From RGEC01 sp964626685 (GTDB lineage Bacteria; Bacteroidota; Bacteroidia; NS11-12g; UBA955): a DNA stretch of 64,000 nt. Shown here in pieces: positions 42,828-51,058 of this stretch; positions within the stretch are counted from its first letter, which is position 1; every line of letters begins with the position of its first letter. The translations under genes were made by a program, and so were the position numbers. The notes below the pieces were generated by a model. It saw nothing but the letters and a program-made list of their open reading frames with translations. It had not been told where the DNA came from and searched no databases. The stretch covers positions 1 through 64,000 of the forward strand of contig CAZVJY010000002.1 of NCBI GenBank assembly GCA_964626685.1. Direction: 5' to 3'.

Positions 42828-43736
42828 ATGCTTCTCGAGGACATTCAGCAGTACCAAAACCTTGAACTACTTGCAAAACAGGTGGTAGAAGGGTTTATAA
42901 CGGGTATGCACCGAAGTCCTTTTCATGGTTTTTCTGTGGAATTTGCTGAACACCGCCCCTACAATCCCGGTGAAAGCACACGAAACATAGACTGGAAACT
43001 CTATGCCCGTACCGACCGGATTTACACCAAGCGTTTTGAGGAAGAAACCAACCTGCGCTGCCGCATTGTACTGGATTTATCCGGCAGTATGTTTTTTCCC
43101 GTCGAAAACCTGGCTAAAGTTAAATTTTCCGTGCTGGCTGCTGCCTCCATATGCCATTTGTTACAAAAGCAGCGCGATGCATTCGCCTTAACGACCTTCA
43201 GCGACAGCATAAAGCTGCAAACTCCCACCCGCAGCAGCCGGTCACACCTGCAGGAGGTTTTAATGTCACTGCAACCATTATGGGACTTAAAAAGAGCCCC
43301 GGCACAGCCTGAGACTACCCGAATCGCACATTGCCTTGAACAAATCGCACTCACGCAACACAGGCGAAGCCTGATTGCAATATTCAGCGACATGTTTGAA
43401 AACAATGTCGATGATATCGCCATCTGGCAGGCCATTCAGCACTTAAAACACGCTAAAAACGAAATCATCATCTTTCATGTGCAACACGCCCCGCAGGAAT
43501 TGCAATTTGATTTTGACAACAAACCTACGCGCTTCATTGATGCTGAAACCGGTGAACAGGTTTTACTAAACCCTGCCGAAGTAAAAAGTGCCTACGTTAG
43601 GCAAATCACAGCCATGGATCAAAAAATTAAAAACCGCTGTCTTCAGTACAACATTGATTTTTATCCAATCGATGCATCACAGGATTTTGGACAGGTGCTG
43701 CTGCCTTTTTACCTGAAAAGAATGAAAATGGCTTAA
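42828..43736 (+). CDS. DUF58 domain protein (vWA-like)
   Basis: 302 residues, no membrane segment. The DUF58 signature RPYNPGESTRNIDWKLYART and the metal-site-like DLSGSM (vWA fold) are clear. Such proteins normally work with a MoxR AAA+ ATPase encoded next door as a chaperone pair, but no MoxR gene lies in the window. Function of the pair in this phylum is poorly defined, with links to envelope stress and to Bat operons. Confidence 0.88.
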   Translation: MLLEDIQQYQNLELLAKQVVEGFITGMHRSPFHGFSVEFAEHRPYNPGESTRNIDWKLYARTDRIYTKRFEEETNLRCRIVLDLSGSMFFPVENLAKVKFSVLAAASICHLLQKQRDAFALTTFSDSIKLQTPTRSSRSHLQEVLMSLQPLWDLKRAPAQPETTRIAHCLEQIALTQHRRSLIAIFSDMFENNVDDIAIWQAIQHLKHAKNEIIIFHVQHAPQELQFDFDNKPTRFIDAETGEQVLLNPAEVKSAYVRQITAMDQKIKNRCLQYNIDFYPIDASQDFGQVLLPFYLKRMKMA

Positions 43737-43927
43737 GCCAAAATCAATTATCCGTTTGCTATGATTCACATGGAGACATAGCATAATGCCTTGTTAAAAC
43801 GGACCATTACCCTCTACAACGGGTATCTGTTTTTTGTACACATGACAACATCATAAAATCAATATGACGATGGTCATTTTTTCCCCTTTTACAGGTAGAT
43901 AGCTTCGTGATATCAAACCAAAAGACT

Positions 43928-44359
43928 ATGATAGACATACCTGAAAATCACCTTGCCCACACAGTCATCGGACTTGCGATTGAAATTCACAAAGCCCTTG
44001 GGCCCGGATTAAAAGAAAGTGCTTACCGCGAATGCCTGCTATACGAACTCGGGCAAAATGGCATCTCCACCACATCCATGAAGCCGCTTTCCGTGAATTA
44101 TAAAAATCTGCATATAGAAGACGGATATAGCATTGATCTGGTACTTGACGACAAACTCGCCATTGAGCTGGAAACTTGCGATCAAATTACAGATCAGCAT
44201 GTGCACAAAATGCTCCGGAACATGAAACTGGGGAATTACCGCCTGGGCCTGATTATCAATTTCAACTCACCCCTGTTGAAAAATGGAATCCGCCGGGTGG
44301 CAAACCACAGACTGCTGCCGGATGAAAGCCGCCTGCTTCCGGAATATGCCAGATATTGA
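43928..44359 (+). CDS. GxxExxY family protein
   Basis: 143 residues from the ATG at 43928. Contains GPGLKESAYREC, the motif that names the family, then an alpha/beta core resembling PD-(D/E)XK nucleases: the segment IDLVLDDKLAIELETCDQI supplies D and E-x-E-type positions (the usual Lys is replaced by Thr/Cys in this protein). Function unknown. A GTG 21 bases upstream is the only alternative start. The 191-base gap before it holds only a weak hairpin with a T-run (about 43865-43885). Confidence 0.85.
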   Translation: MIDIPENHLAHTVIGLAIEIHKALGPGLKESAYRECLLYELGQNGISTTSMKPLSVNYKNLHIEDGYSIDLVLDDKLAIELETCDQITDQHVHKMLRNMKLGNYRLGLIINFNSPLLKNGIRRVANHRLLPDESRLLPEYARY

Positions 44360-44382
44360 AACACATCCGGTAATTTCGCACT

Positions 44383-44829
44383 GTGAGTATCGGTGCGTAT
44401 AACATCCGCGTATACGGAATTGCGGTAAAGGAAGGCAGGCTGCTGATTTCTACCGAACTGGGCGGTGACCACGCATTTACAAAGTTTCCTGGCGGCGGCC
44501 TGGAACCAGGTGAAGGTCTGGCTGACTGTCTTATTCGGGAATGGAAGGAAGAACTGAATGCAGCTATTTCGGTTGGTGACTTATACTATGTAAACGAGTT
44601 TTACCAGCCCAGCGCATTTAATCCGGTGCAGCAAATTATATCATTTTATTATAATGTAACCCTGCTTTCGGATGATATCATTTTCAAATCCATTGAAAAA
44701 CGATGGAACAAAGAGTATCTGGTAGAATTCCGCTGGGAACCACTGAGCGAACTTCAGGTTGAGGACTTCACCTTCCCCATTGATAAAATTGTATTTTCCA
44801 GACTCCGGGAAGATTACCTGAGAATATGA
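44383..44829 (+). CDS. NUDIX hydrolase
   Basis: 148 residues, GTG start. Nudix box spanning GGGLEPGEGLADCLIREWKEEL (quoted in parts: GGGLEPGEG and REWKEEL), with the catalytic glutamates in REWKEE. Hydrolyses a nucleoside diphosphate linked to another group; substrate unknown. TAATTTCG lies a few bases before the start. Its 3' end overlaps the convergent CHU_C gene by 16 bases. Confidence 0.88.
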   Translation: MSIGAYNIRVYGIAVKEGRLLISTELGGDHAFTKFPGGGLEPGEGLADCLIREWKEELNAAISVGDLYYVNEFYQPSAFNPVQQIISFYYNVTLLSDDIIFKSIEKRWNKEYLVEFRWEPLSELQVEDFTFPIDKIVFSRLREDYLRI

Positions 44830-47312
44830 AAGCTTCCCCTGATGGTCCTGCGCTCATTGTCGCATCCAATCCACGTGGCCAGATATACGTAGGCTCCTTC
44901 CGGCGCAGGAACACCGTTGATATTACCGTCCCAGTTCACATCAGGTGATTCCAGTTCAACTATTTTTTCACCCCATCGGTTGTATAACTTCACATTGTAA
45001 AGTGTACCTACCTTTGGAAATTTATTCATAGGATAAAAATCATTCACCCCGTTGCCATCGGGTGTAAATGCGTTGGGCATAAACAACATGGAAGGATACA
45101 AATCACCTCTTTTGTTAATGGTTATCGTGTCTGTTCCAAAACAACCATTGGCATCTTTAACCTTTACCCAGTAAGTGCCCGGATCAATGGCTTTATACGT
45201 TCTGTCTGTGGTGCCGTTTTGCCAGCGATACCACTCCATTCCTTCGCCTGCATCCAGTACGGGATGAACAGACAGACATACCAGGGTATCATTGCCCAGA
45301 TTTATACGGGGATTCGGAAACAACCGCACCGTGAATGAATCTGATTCCGGACAGCCAAACCGATTGATGACTTTAACGATGACCTTTCCGGGTTTTTGCA
45401 ATCGAAACACATTCCCGGCAATTTCATTATTCCAGCTCACGGACTGAAAATCATTTCGGGGTGCCGTTATGAGCGTGTCAATTTTTTCACAGAAACGCAA
45501 ATCAGGTCCCAGAAACAACGTTGCCGGATAGTTGATAAGCCTGAAGGTATCCCAGGTGCTGCATAGTCCCCTTGTCACTTTCACGGTATAAGTACCGGGA
45601 GTGGTAAGGGTGGTAAATGAACCGGTTTCTCCATTGCTCCAGCGGGTAGCCGTGGCAGTAGGATTCTGGTTATCAAACCGAACCGGATTTCCAGGACACA
45701 CAGTGGTATCCCTGATGGAAACCACCACAGGCGAAAAGCGATTGATGAAGGCGGTATCCACGGAAACGCAGCCATTCACTGTTGTTCCTGTTACAATATA
45801 AGCACCTGATTGATTGACCGTAATGCTCGGTGTGGTTGCACCGGTATTCCACTTGTAACTTCTCAGTCCTGGTGTGGCGCTGAGGGTTCTGGCAAACTGT
45901 TCATCGCTGCAATACAAAGTGTCGCCGAATATCTTTACTTTGGTTTTATCTACTGATAAGATAATGCTGTCGCGCCATTTACAGGTATTTTTGGTTAGTT
46001 CAAGCCAGTATAACCCCGTTTGACTAATGGTTATGGAAGAACCAGTTTGTCCGTTGCTCCACCGGTAGGCATCGCCAACAATATCGGAAGCAACCCTGAG
46101 TGAAGCGCCATCGCAGATAATGGTATCCTTTGGAAGTTTGGGGATTTCCGGTTTTTGAACATCCAATTCAGCCTCAAAAGTATCTGAGCAGCTGTTTTTC
46201 CATGCAATCAACTTTACCTTGAATTTACCTGCATAGGGGAATGTATAAATCGGCTGAAATAGGTTGGATGTATCTGTATCTATTCCTGGCACACCAAAAT
46301 CCCATTTGTAGCGAGTGCCGCCTTTGCTTTGGTTTCGAAACTGATAGTTGTAACCGCAGATTACCGTAGGTACAAAATAAGAGGCCACCACATCTATCAC
46401 GCACGACTGAACGTTAAACTGATAATCACGCATGGTTTCCGAAATTAAAACTCCCTTGCGGTATTCTCTGACACGGATTCCAATTACAAACTGACCGACA
46501 GCGGTGGGCACCAGGGTTATTTTACCTGTTTTTGGATCAATATTCAAAAGAGGATTGCCATCAATTGGAACAGCAGCCGAGTATCCGGATCCCCAGGTAA
46601 TTTGAGAAAAGGGCGGATTTTCGAGGGTCCCGTTTCCTCTGTTATCGGGGCGGGGCTGGGTGCTTGTTCCGCCGGTGTAGGGCCAGAATAAATCATAGGC
46701 CAGGCTGTCTCCATCCGGATCCGTTGCACTGTGATCAAACTTAAGAGGTGTATTGGTGCAAAGAAAATTGGGGGGCAGTTCCTTGAAAACAGCACTGTTA
46801 TTTTCCTTTTTGTTGGGAGTATTTCGCGGATCTGGAATTGCCGTCCAGTAATTCGCACCCGTCAGATCAGGCCTAAACAGATTGGAAATGGTGTTGTTTC
46901 GACAGCATCGCTGGAATGAAACAATATAACCGCCGGTTCTGGGAGCCAGGGTCAGGGTAGTTTCATACCAGTAATGATCTACGCAGGCGTTAGGCGCTAT
47001 GGAAATGCAATTGTAATTGGTTTTTTGAATTCGGGTAGGGCCGCTGCGGGAAACTTCTGTTGGATATCCGCTGATCATACGGCGGGTATTCCCATCCCAA
47101 ACACCAAACCAGGCACTGGCATCGCTGGCAATAGCGCCCGAATTTCCGTTCAGACAGTCGATATATAAATCAAGTCGAATCTTGTAGCGGTTGCTACCCA
47201 GATAGGTATAGGTCATTTCCCCTCCCACGATGTGTGTGGCATAGGAAACGGACATCGACAGAAAAAACACTGCCAAAACCAGTTTAGAGAGATATGACCT
47301 TAGATACTTCAA
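44814..47312 (-). CDS. Large surface protein with PKD domain, five Cys-paired repeats and CHU_C (type B T9SS) domain
   Basis: About 832 residues from a TTG at 47312, which gives the signal peptide KYLRSYLSKLVLAVFFLSM ending YA before THIVGG. The frame is open to 47381, but that start places the signal peptide internally and an exact -7 element (47327-47334) lies inside it. Order: N-terminal domain HIVGGEMTYTYLGSNRYKI common in gliding-associated proteins, PKD-like domain (about 315-385), five repeats of about 70 residues (396-733) and a C-terminal CHU_C domain (743-832; PNAFTPDGNGVNDFY, NRWGEKIVE). Predicted to be exported by T9SS and attached to the surface, perhaps in adhesion or gliding (inference). 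Confidence 0.88.
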   Translation of the reverse strand: MKYLRSYLSKLVLAVFFLSMSVSYATHIVGGEMTYTYLGSNRYKIRLDLYIDCLNGNSGAIASDASAWFGVWDGNTRRMISGYPTEVSRSGPTRIQKTNYNCISIAPNACVDHYWYETTLTLAPRTGGYIVSFQRCCRNNTISNLFRPDLTGANYWTAIPDPRNTPNKKENNSAVFKELPPNFLCTNTPLKFDHSATDPDGDSLAYDLFWPYTGGTSTQPRPDNRGNGTLENPPFSQITWGSGYSAAVPIDGNPLLNIDPKTGKITLVPTAVGQFVIGIRVREYRKGVLISETMRDYQFNVQSCVIDVVASYFVPTVICGYNYQFRNQSKGGTRYKWDFGVPGIDTDTSNLFQPIYTFPYAGKFKVKLIAWKNSCSDTFEAELDVQKPEIPKLPKDTIICDGASLRVASDIVGDAYRWSNGQTGSSITISQTGLYWLELTKNTCKWRDSIILSVDKTKVKIFGDTLYCSDEQFARTLSATPGLRSYKWNTGATTPSITVNQSGAYIVTGTTVNGCVSVDTAFINRFSPVVVSIRDTTVCPGNPVRFDNQNPTATATRWSNGETGSFTTLTTPGTYTVKVTRGLCSTWDTFRLINYPATLFLGPDLRFCEKIDTLITAPRNDFQSVSWNNEIAGNVFRLQKPGKVIVKVINRFGCPESDSFTVRLFPNPRINLGNDTLVCLSVHPVLDAGEGMEWYRWQNGTTDRTYKAIDPGTYWVKVKDANGCFGTDTITINKRGDLYPSMLFMPNAFTPDGNGVNDFYPMNKFPKVGTLYNVKLYNRWGEKIVELESPDVNWDGNINGVPAPEGAYVYLATWIGCDNERRTIRGSFHILR
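45114..46127 (-). repeat. Five tandem coding repeats of about 70 residues
   Basis: Each unit follows the pattern T-x-x-C, then about 20 residues to a YxW/SW-x-N-G-type centre (YRWSNGQTG, YKWNTGATT, TRWSNGETG, VSWNNEIAG, YRWQNGTTD), then G-x-Y-x-V and a second Cys before a D-x-(I/F) strand. They look like Ig/PKD-type beta domains with one disulfide each. They are diverged at DNA level. Confidence 0.75.
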
Positions 47313-47326
47313 TACCTGATTATATA

Positions 47327-47334
47327 CAAAAATA
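47327..47334 (-). promoter_or_regulatory. -7 element before the large CHU_C gene
   Basis: Minus-strand TATTTTTG, an exact match, 14 bases before the proposed TTG start at 47312. It supports that start over the upstream ATG. Confidence 0.45.
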
Positions 47335-47449
47335 CAATAAAACGGGCCTGCACCACCAAACAATATTACCAAATATCCCAATGAATGGGCAGAGCGTATT
47401 AATAATCAACAAAAAACTCTCCGAATCGTTTTGATAAACCCATCTTTTA

Positions 47450-47489
47450 TTGTTAATTTAAATGCCTAATTTTTGTTAATATTTTTATC
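47450..47489 (+). promoter_or_regulatory. Twin TTGTTAAT boxes upstream of dinB
   Basis: TTGTTAAT occurs at 47450-47457 and 47473-47480, 23 bases apart (about two helical turns). The second, with the following T-rich ATC to the ATG, matches the dnaE2 upstream box with one mismatch over 18 bases. Candidate operator or promoter of a damage regulon. Confidence 0.45.
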
Positions 47490-48668
47490 ATGAAAAAACA
47501 CATTGCACACATGGATCTGGACAGTTTTTTTGTGAGTGTGGAGCGCCTGCGCAACCGCGCTTTGCAGAACATTCCTTTAATCATAGGAGGCACGGGGGAC
47601 CGGGGGGTAGTAGCCAGCTGTAGCTATGAAGCAAGAACCTTTGGGGTAAGAAGTGCCATGCCGGTCAAGATGGCAAGACAGCTCTGCCCGAATGCGGTAT
47701 TCATACGTGGCGATCACGAATTATACAGCCGATATTCACGAATGGTTACAGACATTGTGGCAGAGAGTGTTCCTGTGTATGAAAAAAGCAGTATTGATGA
47801 ATTTTACCTGGATTTGAGCGGCATGGATCGCTTTTTTGGCTGCTGGCAAATCGCCAAAGAACTGGGAATAAAGATAAACCGTGAGACAGGACTGCCTATT
47901 TCTTTTGGTCTAAGCGCCAACAAAACCGTGAGCAAAATTGCTACCGGGGAGGCCAAACCGGCAGGTTCACGTCACATTCTTCATGGCACCGAAAAGTCAT
48001 TTCTGGCACCGCTGAGTATTCGCAAAATACCCGGTGTAGGGCAGGAAACCTACAAAACACTCAGGGGACTGGGGATACAGCGTATAGAGACCATACAGTC
48101 CATGCCCGTGGAAATGATGGAAAAAACGCTGGGGAAAACCGGAACTGATATCTGGAAAAAAAGCCAGGGTATAGACCACAACCCGGTAGAGCCTTACCGC
48201 GAGCAGAAAAGCATCAGCACGGAACAAACTTTCGAACAGGACACCATTGATGTGCATATGCTTAAGAACCTGATTGTGGGCATGGCTGAAAATCTGGCTT
48301 ATCAGCTGCGCAAACAGCAAAAAGTAACGGGATGTGTTACCGTAAAAATCCGCTATAGTGATTTCAACACCTATACACGGCAACTGCGCATCCCCTACAC
48401 CAGTTCAGACCACACCCTGATTGACCACAGTTGCGAACTGTTTGAAAAACTGTATGAAAAACGCATGCTGGTAAGGCTTATTGGTGTAAGATTCAGTGAA
48501 CTGGTAACCGGATCGCTGCAAATAAACCTGTTTGAGCACACTGAAGAAATGATTAACCTGTATCAGGCGATGGACCGCATCCGAAACCGGTATGGTGACA
48601 ATGCCGTGAAACGGGCTGCTGCCGGTTTGAACACCACAGCAGAAAAGAAAAAAAGTACCGATATTTGA
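47490..48668 (+). CDS. dinB: DNA polymerase IV (DinB, Y family)
   Basis: Translesion polymerase of 392 residues. Catalytic residues in HMDLDSFFVSVE and SSIDEFYLDLSG; the little-finger domain follows, and a beta-clamp-binding motif QINLF lies near the C-terminus. Shares its upstream sequence with the DnaE2-like polymerase at 58, suggesting joint induction. Flanked by surface-protein genes, not by recA, lexA or imu genes. Confidence 0.96.
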   Translation: MKKHIAHMDLDSFFVSVERLRNRALQNIPLIIGGTGDRGVVASCSYEARTFGVRSAMPVKMARQLCPNAVFIRGDHELYSRYSRMVTDIVAESVPVYEKSSIDEFYLDLSGMDRFFGCWQIAKELGIKINRETGLPISFGLSANKTVSKIATGEAKPAGSRHILHGTEKSFLAPLSIRKIPGVGQETYKTLRGLGIQRIETIQSMPVEMMEKTLGKTGTDIWKKSQGIDHNPVEPYREQKSISTEQTFEQDTIDVHMLKNLIVGMAENLAYQLRKQQKVTGCVTVKIRYSDFNTYTRQLRIPYTSSDHTLIDHSCELFEKLYEKRMLVRLIGVRFSELVTGSLQINLFEHTEEMINLYQAMDRIRNRYGDNAVKRAAAGLNTTAEKKKSTDI

Positions 48669-48686
48669 ATCAATATTACCTACACC

Positions 48687-49559
48687 ATGAACAGCACTTT
48701 CAATGCGAAGCAATACGCAACCGATGCGGTATTTATTATAGCCGGCATATTCTCTGCTGCTTTTGGTTTTAAAGGCTTTTTACTACCCAATGACTTCACA
48801 GACGGGGGTGCAACGGGCATTTCACTGCTCAGTTCCGCTGTAACCGGCATACCCTTGTATATTCTGATTATTGTGGTAAATGCGCCTTTTATTGCCATGG
48901 GATGGAAAACCATGGGAAAAACATTTGCAAAAAAAACAATACTCGCCATATTGGGACTGGCACTGGTACTGGCCATGGTAAAATTTCCGACGGTCACCAA
49001 TGACAAATTACTTACAGCCGTATTCGGAGGATTTTTTCTGGGGATGGGCATAGGCCTGGCCGTGCGGGGAGGTAGCGTTATTGATGGAACAGAAGTACTG
49101 GCGATTTATCTGGGCAGAAAAATCGGCGCGACCATTGGCGACGTAGTTCTGGTGATCAATATCATCATCTTTTCATGTGCAGCATGGTTGCTGGGACTGG
49201 ATATTGCCATGTATTCCATGATTACTTACCTTTCGGCCTCAAAAACCCTCGATTTTGTGGTTGAAGGTCTGGAAGAATATGTGGGCGTGACCATTGTATC
49301 CACCCGTTGCGAGGCCATCCAAACAATGATTAGCGAAAACCTGGGCCGCGGCGTAACGGTTTACAGCGGTAAAAAAGGATATGGCAAAAGGGGTGAAAAC
49401 ACAGAGATCGACATCATATACACTGTGATAACCCGCCTGGAAATCAATAAACTAAAAAGGGAAATAGACCGCATTGAGCCCGATGCCTTTGTGGTTATGC
49501 ACAGCGTAAAGGAAACCAAGGGCGGTATCATCAAGCAAAGGCCACTTCAACATGACTGA
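48687..49559 (+). CDS. YitT family membrane protein
   Basis: 290 residues. Five hydrophobic segments in the first 200 (for example DAVFIIAGIFSAAFGFKGFL, IPLYILIIVVNAPFIAMG), with the typical GGATGISLL and RGGSVIDGTEVLAI motifs, followed by a C-terminal DUF2179 domain (YVGVTIVSTRCEAIQTMIS and later). Unknown transport or regulatory function at the inner membrane. 18 bases after dinB, possibly co-transcribed. Confidence 0.9.
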   Translation: MNSTFNAKQYATDAVFIIAGIFSAAFGFKGFLLPNDFTDGGATGISLLSSAVTGIPLYILIIVVNAPFIAMGWKTMGKTFAKKTILAILGLALVLAMVKFPTVTNDKLLTAVFGGFFLGMGIGLAVRGGSVIDGTEVLAIYLGRKIGATIGDVVLVINIIIFSCAAWLLGLDIAMYSMITYLSASKTLDFVVEGLEEYVGVTIVSTRCEAIQTMISENLGRGVTVYSGKKGYGKRGENTEIDIIYTVITRLEINKLKREIDRIEPDAFVVMHSVKETKGGIIKQRPLQHD

Positions 49560-49573
49560 TTTATGTTTTTCCC

Positions 49574-49581
49574 TAACTTTG
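49574..49581 (+). promoter_or_regulatory. -7 element before the smaller CHU_C gene
   Basis: TAACTTTG, an exact match, 11 bases before the ATG at 49593. Confidence 0.5.
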
Positions 49582-49592
49582 TATGGTAAAAT

Positions 49593-50624
49593 ATGCGTAA
49601 GCTGATTATCTGGGGGCTTTTTACGGCAATGTTCTCCGTGCTTCAGGGACAAACACCCTCGCTGATTATCTGCAAAGGCACAGGCATAAACTACAGGGAA
49701 TTCAACACCGGAAACAGCCTCCCCTCGGTCAGCTGGAAATGGTCATTTCAGGGGGGTGTTCCCAACCGTTCTTCGCTTAGAGAGCCCAACGTCAGTTACC
49801 CGGATACCGGCCTGTTTTTGACTTCCTGTGAAAGTACCTTCTCCGATTCGAGCAAACAAACACAAACAATCTGGGTTTTGGTTATTGAAAGCACATTTGA
49901 ACCTATACCTTTGCGAGATACCGTTTTCTGCGGCAGCGGCATCACGCTAAACCTAAATGCGGGCAATAACTACCGTGGAGCACAATACCACTGGACCAGT
50001 CCCGATGTAAATTTATCCGGTAAAGACACCAACAAACGCACTTTATCCATTAATCAGCCTGGAATTTACGCTGTTAAGGTCTACTCCAAGTGCGGAAGCA
50101 TAAGCAAATCCATAACCGTAAGACAGGGAACCCAACCCCAGGTAGATCTGGGAAAAGACCGCTTCGTGTGCCGCAATGCCAATGTGCTGCTCGATGCGGG
50201 TTTTGGCGCAGGCTATACCTACGTATGGAGCCCCGGTAATCAGGTTACGCAGACCATAGTGGCCAACACCTCTGGAGATTACAGTGTAACAGTCACCAGT
50301 GCAGACGGTTGCCGAAAAACCGATGCTGTTTCGCTGATAGACAGCTGTCCGCCCATATTTTTCATCCCCAATGCCTTTACACCGAATGATGCAGCTCCAA
50401 ACGATATCTTTCAGCCCTATCTTGAAGGATTCACCCAATTTTCCATGATCATTATTAATCGATGGGGTGAGATTGTCTACAAATCTACCGATATGAAATC
50501 TGGCTGGGATGGAACTTATATGGGTAAGCCGGCCCCATCCGGCGTATATGCCTGCCGGATTGAACTGCTGGGTACCGATAAAATCCGAAGGATTCATACG
50601 GGGAATATCACCTTGCTGCGTTAA
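49593..50624 (+). CDS. Secreted PKD/CHU_C protein (type B T9SS signal)
   Basis: 343 residues: signal peptide (about 1-19, LIIWGLFTAMFSVLQG), a PKD-like domain (SWKWSFQGGVP, YPDTGLFLTSC), two Cys-bearing repeats of the kind found five times in the protein at 44814 (TVFCGSG... and RFVCRNA...), and a C-terminal CHU_C domain (IPNAFTPNDAAPNDIF, INRWGEIVYKSTDM). Export by T9SS predicted. Function unknown. Confidence 0.88.
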   Translation: MRKLIIWGLFTAMFSVLQGQTPSLIICKGTGINYREFNTGNSLPSVSWKWSFQGGVPNRSSLREPNVSYPDTGLFLTSCESTFSDSSKQTQTIWVLVIESTFEPIPLRDTVFCGSGITLNLNAGNNYRGAQYHWTSPDVNLSGKDTNKRTLSINQPGIYAVKVYSKCGSISKSITVRQGTQPQVDLGKDRFVCRNANVLLDAGFGAGYTYVWSPGNQVTQTIVANTSGDYSVTVTSADGCRKTDAVSLIDSCPPIFFIPNAFTPNDAAPNDIFQPYLEGFTQFSMIIINRWGEIVYKSTDMKSGWDGTYMGKPAPSGVYACRIELLGTDKIRRIHTGNITLLR

Positions 50625-50647
50625 CGGTTTTTTGCGTAATTCGCCCT

Positions 50648-51058
50648 ATGAGCGGATTCGAAACCATTTACCTGGGTGATTTGCGCACCCAAAACGTGCA
50701 TTTGCAAAGCGGAAACAGCATAATTACCGATGCCCCCACCGATAATCAGGGAAAGGGTGAAGCCTTCTCTCCCACAGATTTATGCGCTTTAAGCCTCGCA
50801 AACTGCATCATTACCACCATGGGCATTTATGCCAAAAACCATGGCTATCGTATTGAAGGAACCAAAGCCCATACTGTAAAACACATGGTAAGCGATCCGC
50901 GCAGAATTGCACGTATTGAAATCAAACTGCAGATAAAACTACAGGAAAGAAGCGATGAACATGCCCGCGAAGGCCTGCTGCGCATTGTAAAAACCTGCCC
51001 TGTGGCCCGGAGCCTGCACCCCGACATCGTTCAGGATGTAACGGTGGAATTTGTTTAA
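50648..51058 (+). CDS. OsmC family protein
   Basis: 136 residues with the two redox Cys of the OsmC/Ohr fold (ANCIITTMG and TCPVARSLHP). Members reduce organic peroxides with thiols; the sequence is nearer to general OsmC than to Ohr. Its TAA and the hppD stop on the other strand share two base pairs. Confidence 0.9.
   Translation: MSGFETIYLGDLRTQNVHLQSGNSIITDAPTDNQGKGEAFSPTDLCALSLANCIITTMGIYAKNHGYRIEGTKAHTVKHMVSDPRRIARIEIKLQIKLQERSDEHAREGLLRIVKTCPVARSLHPDIVQDVTVEFV

Noticed and set aside
43865..43885. Small hairpin ATGAC/GTCAT followed by T-run
   Set aside because: Stem of five weak pairs only; mentioned with the intergenic gap but not called a terminator.
47312..47381. ATG start at 47381 for the large CHU_C protein
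   Set aside because: It would put the signal peptide about 25 residues inside the protein and bury an exact promoter element.
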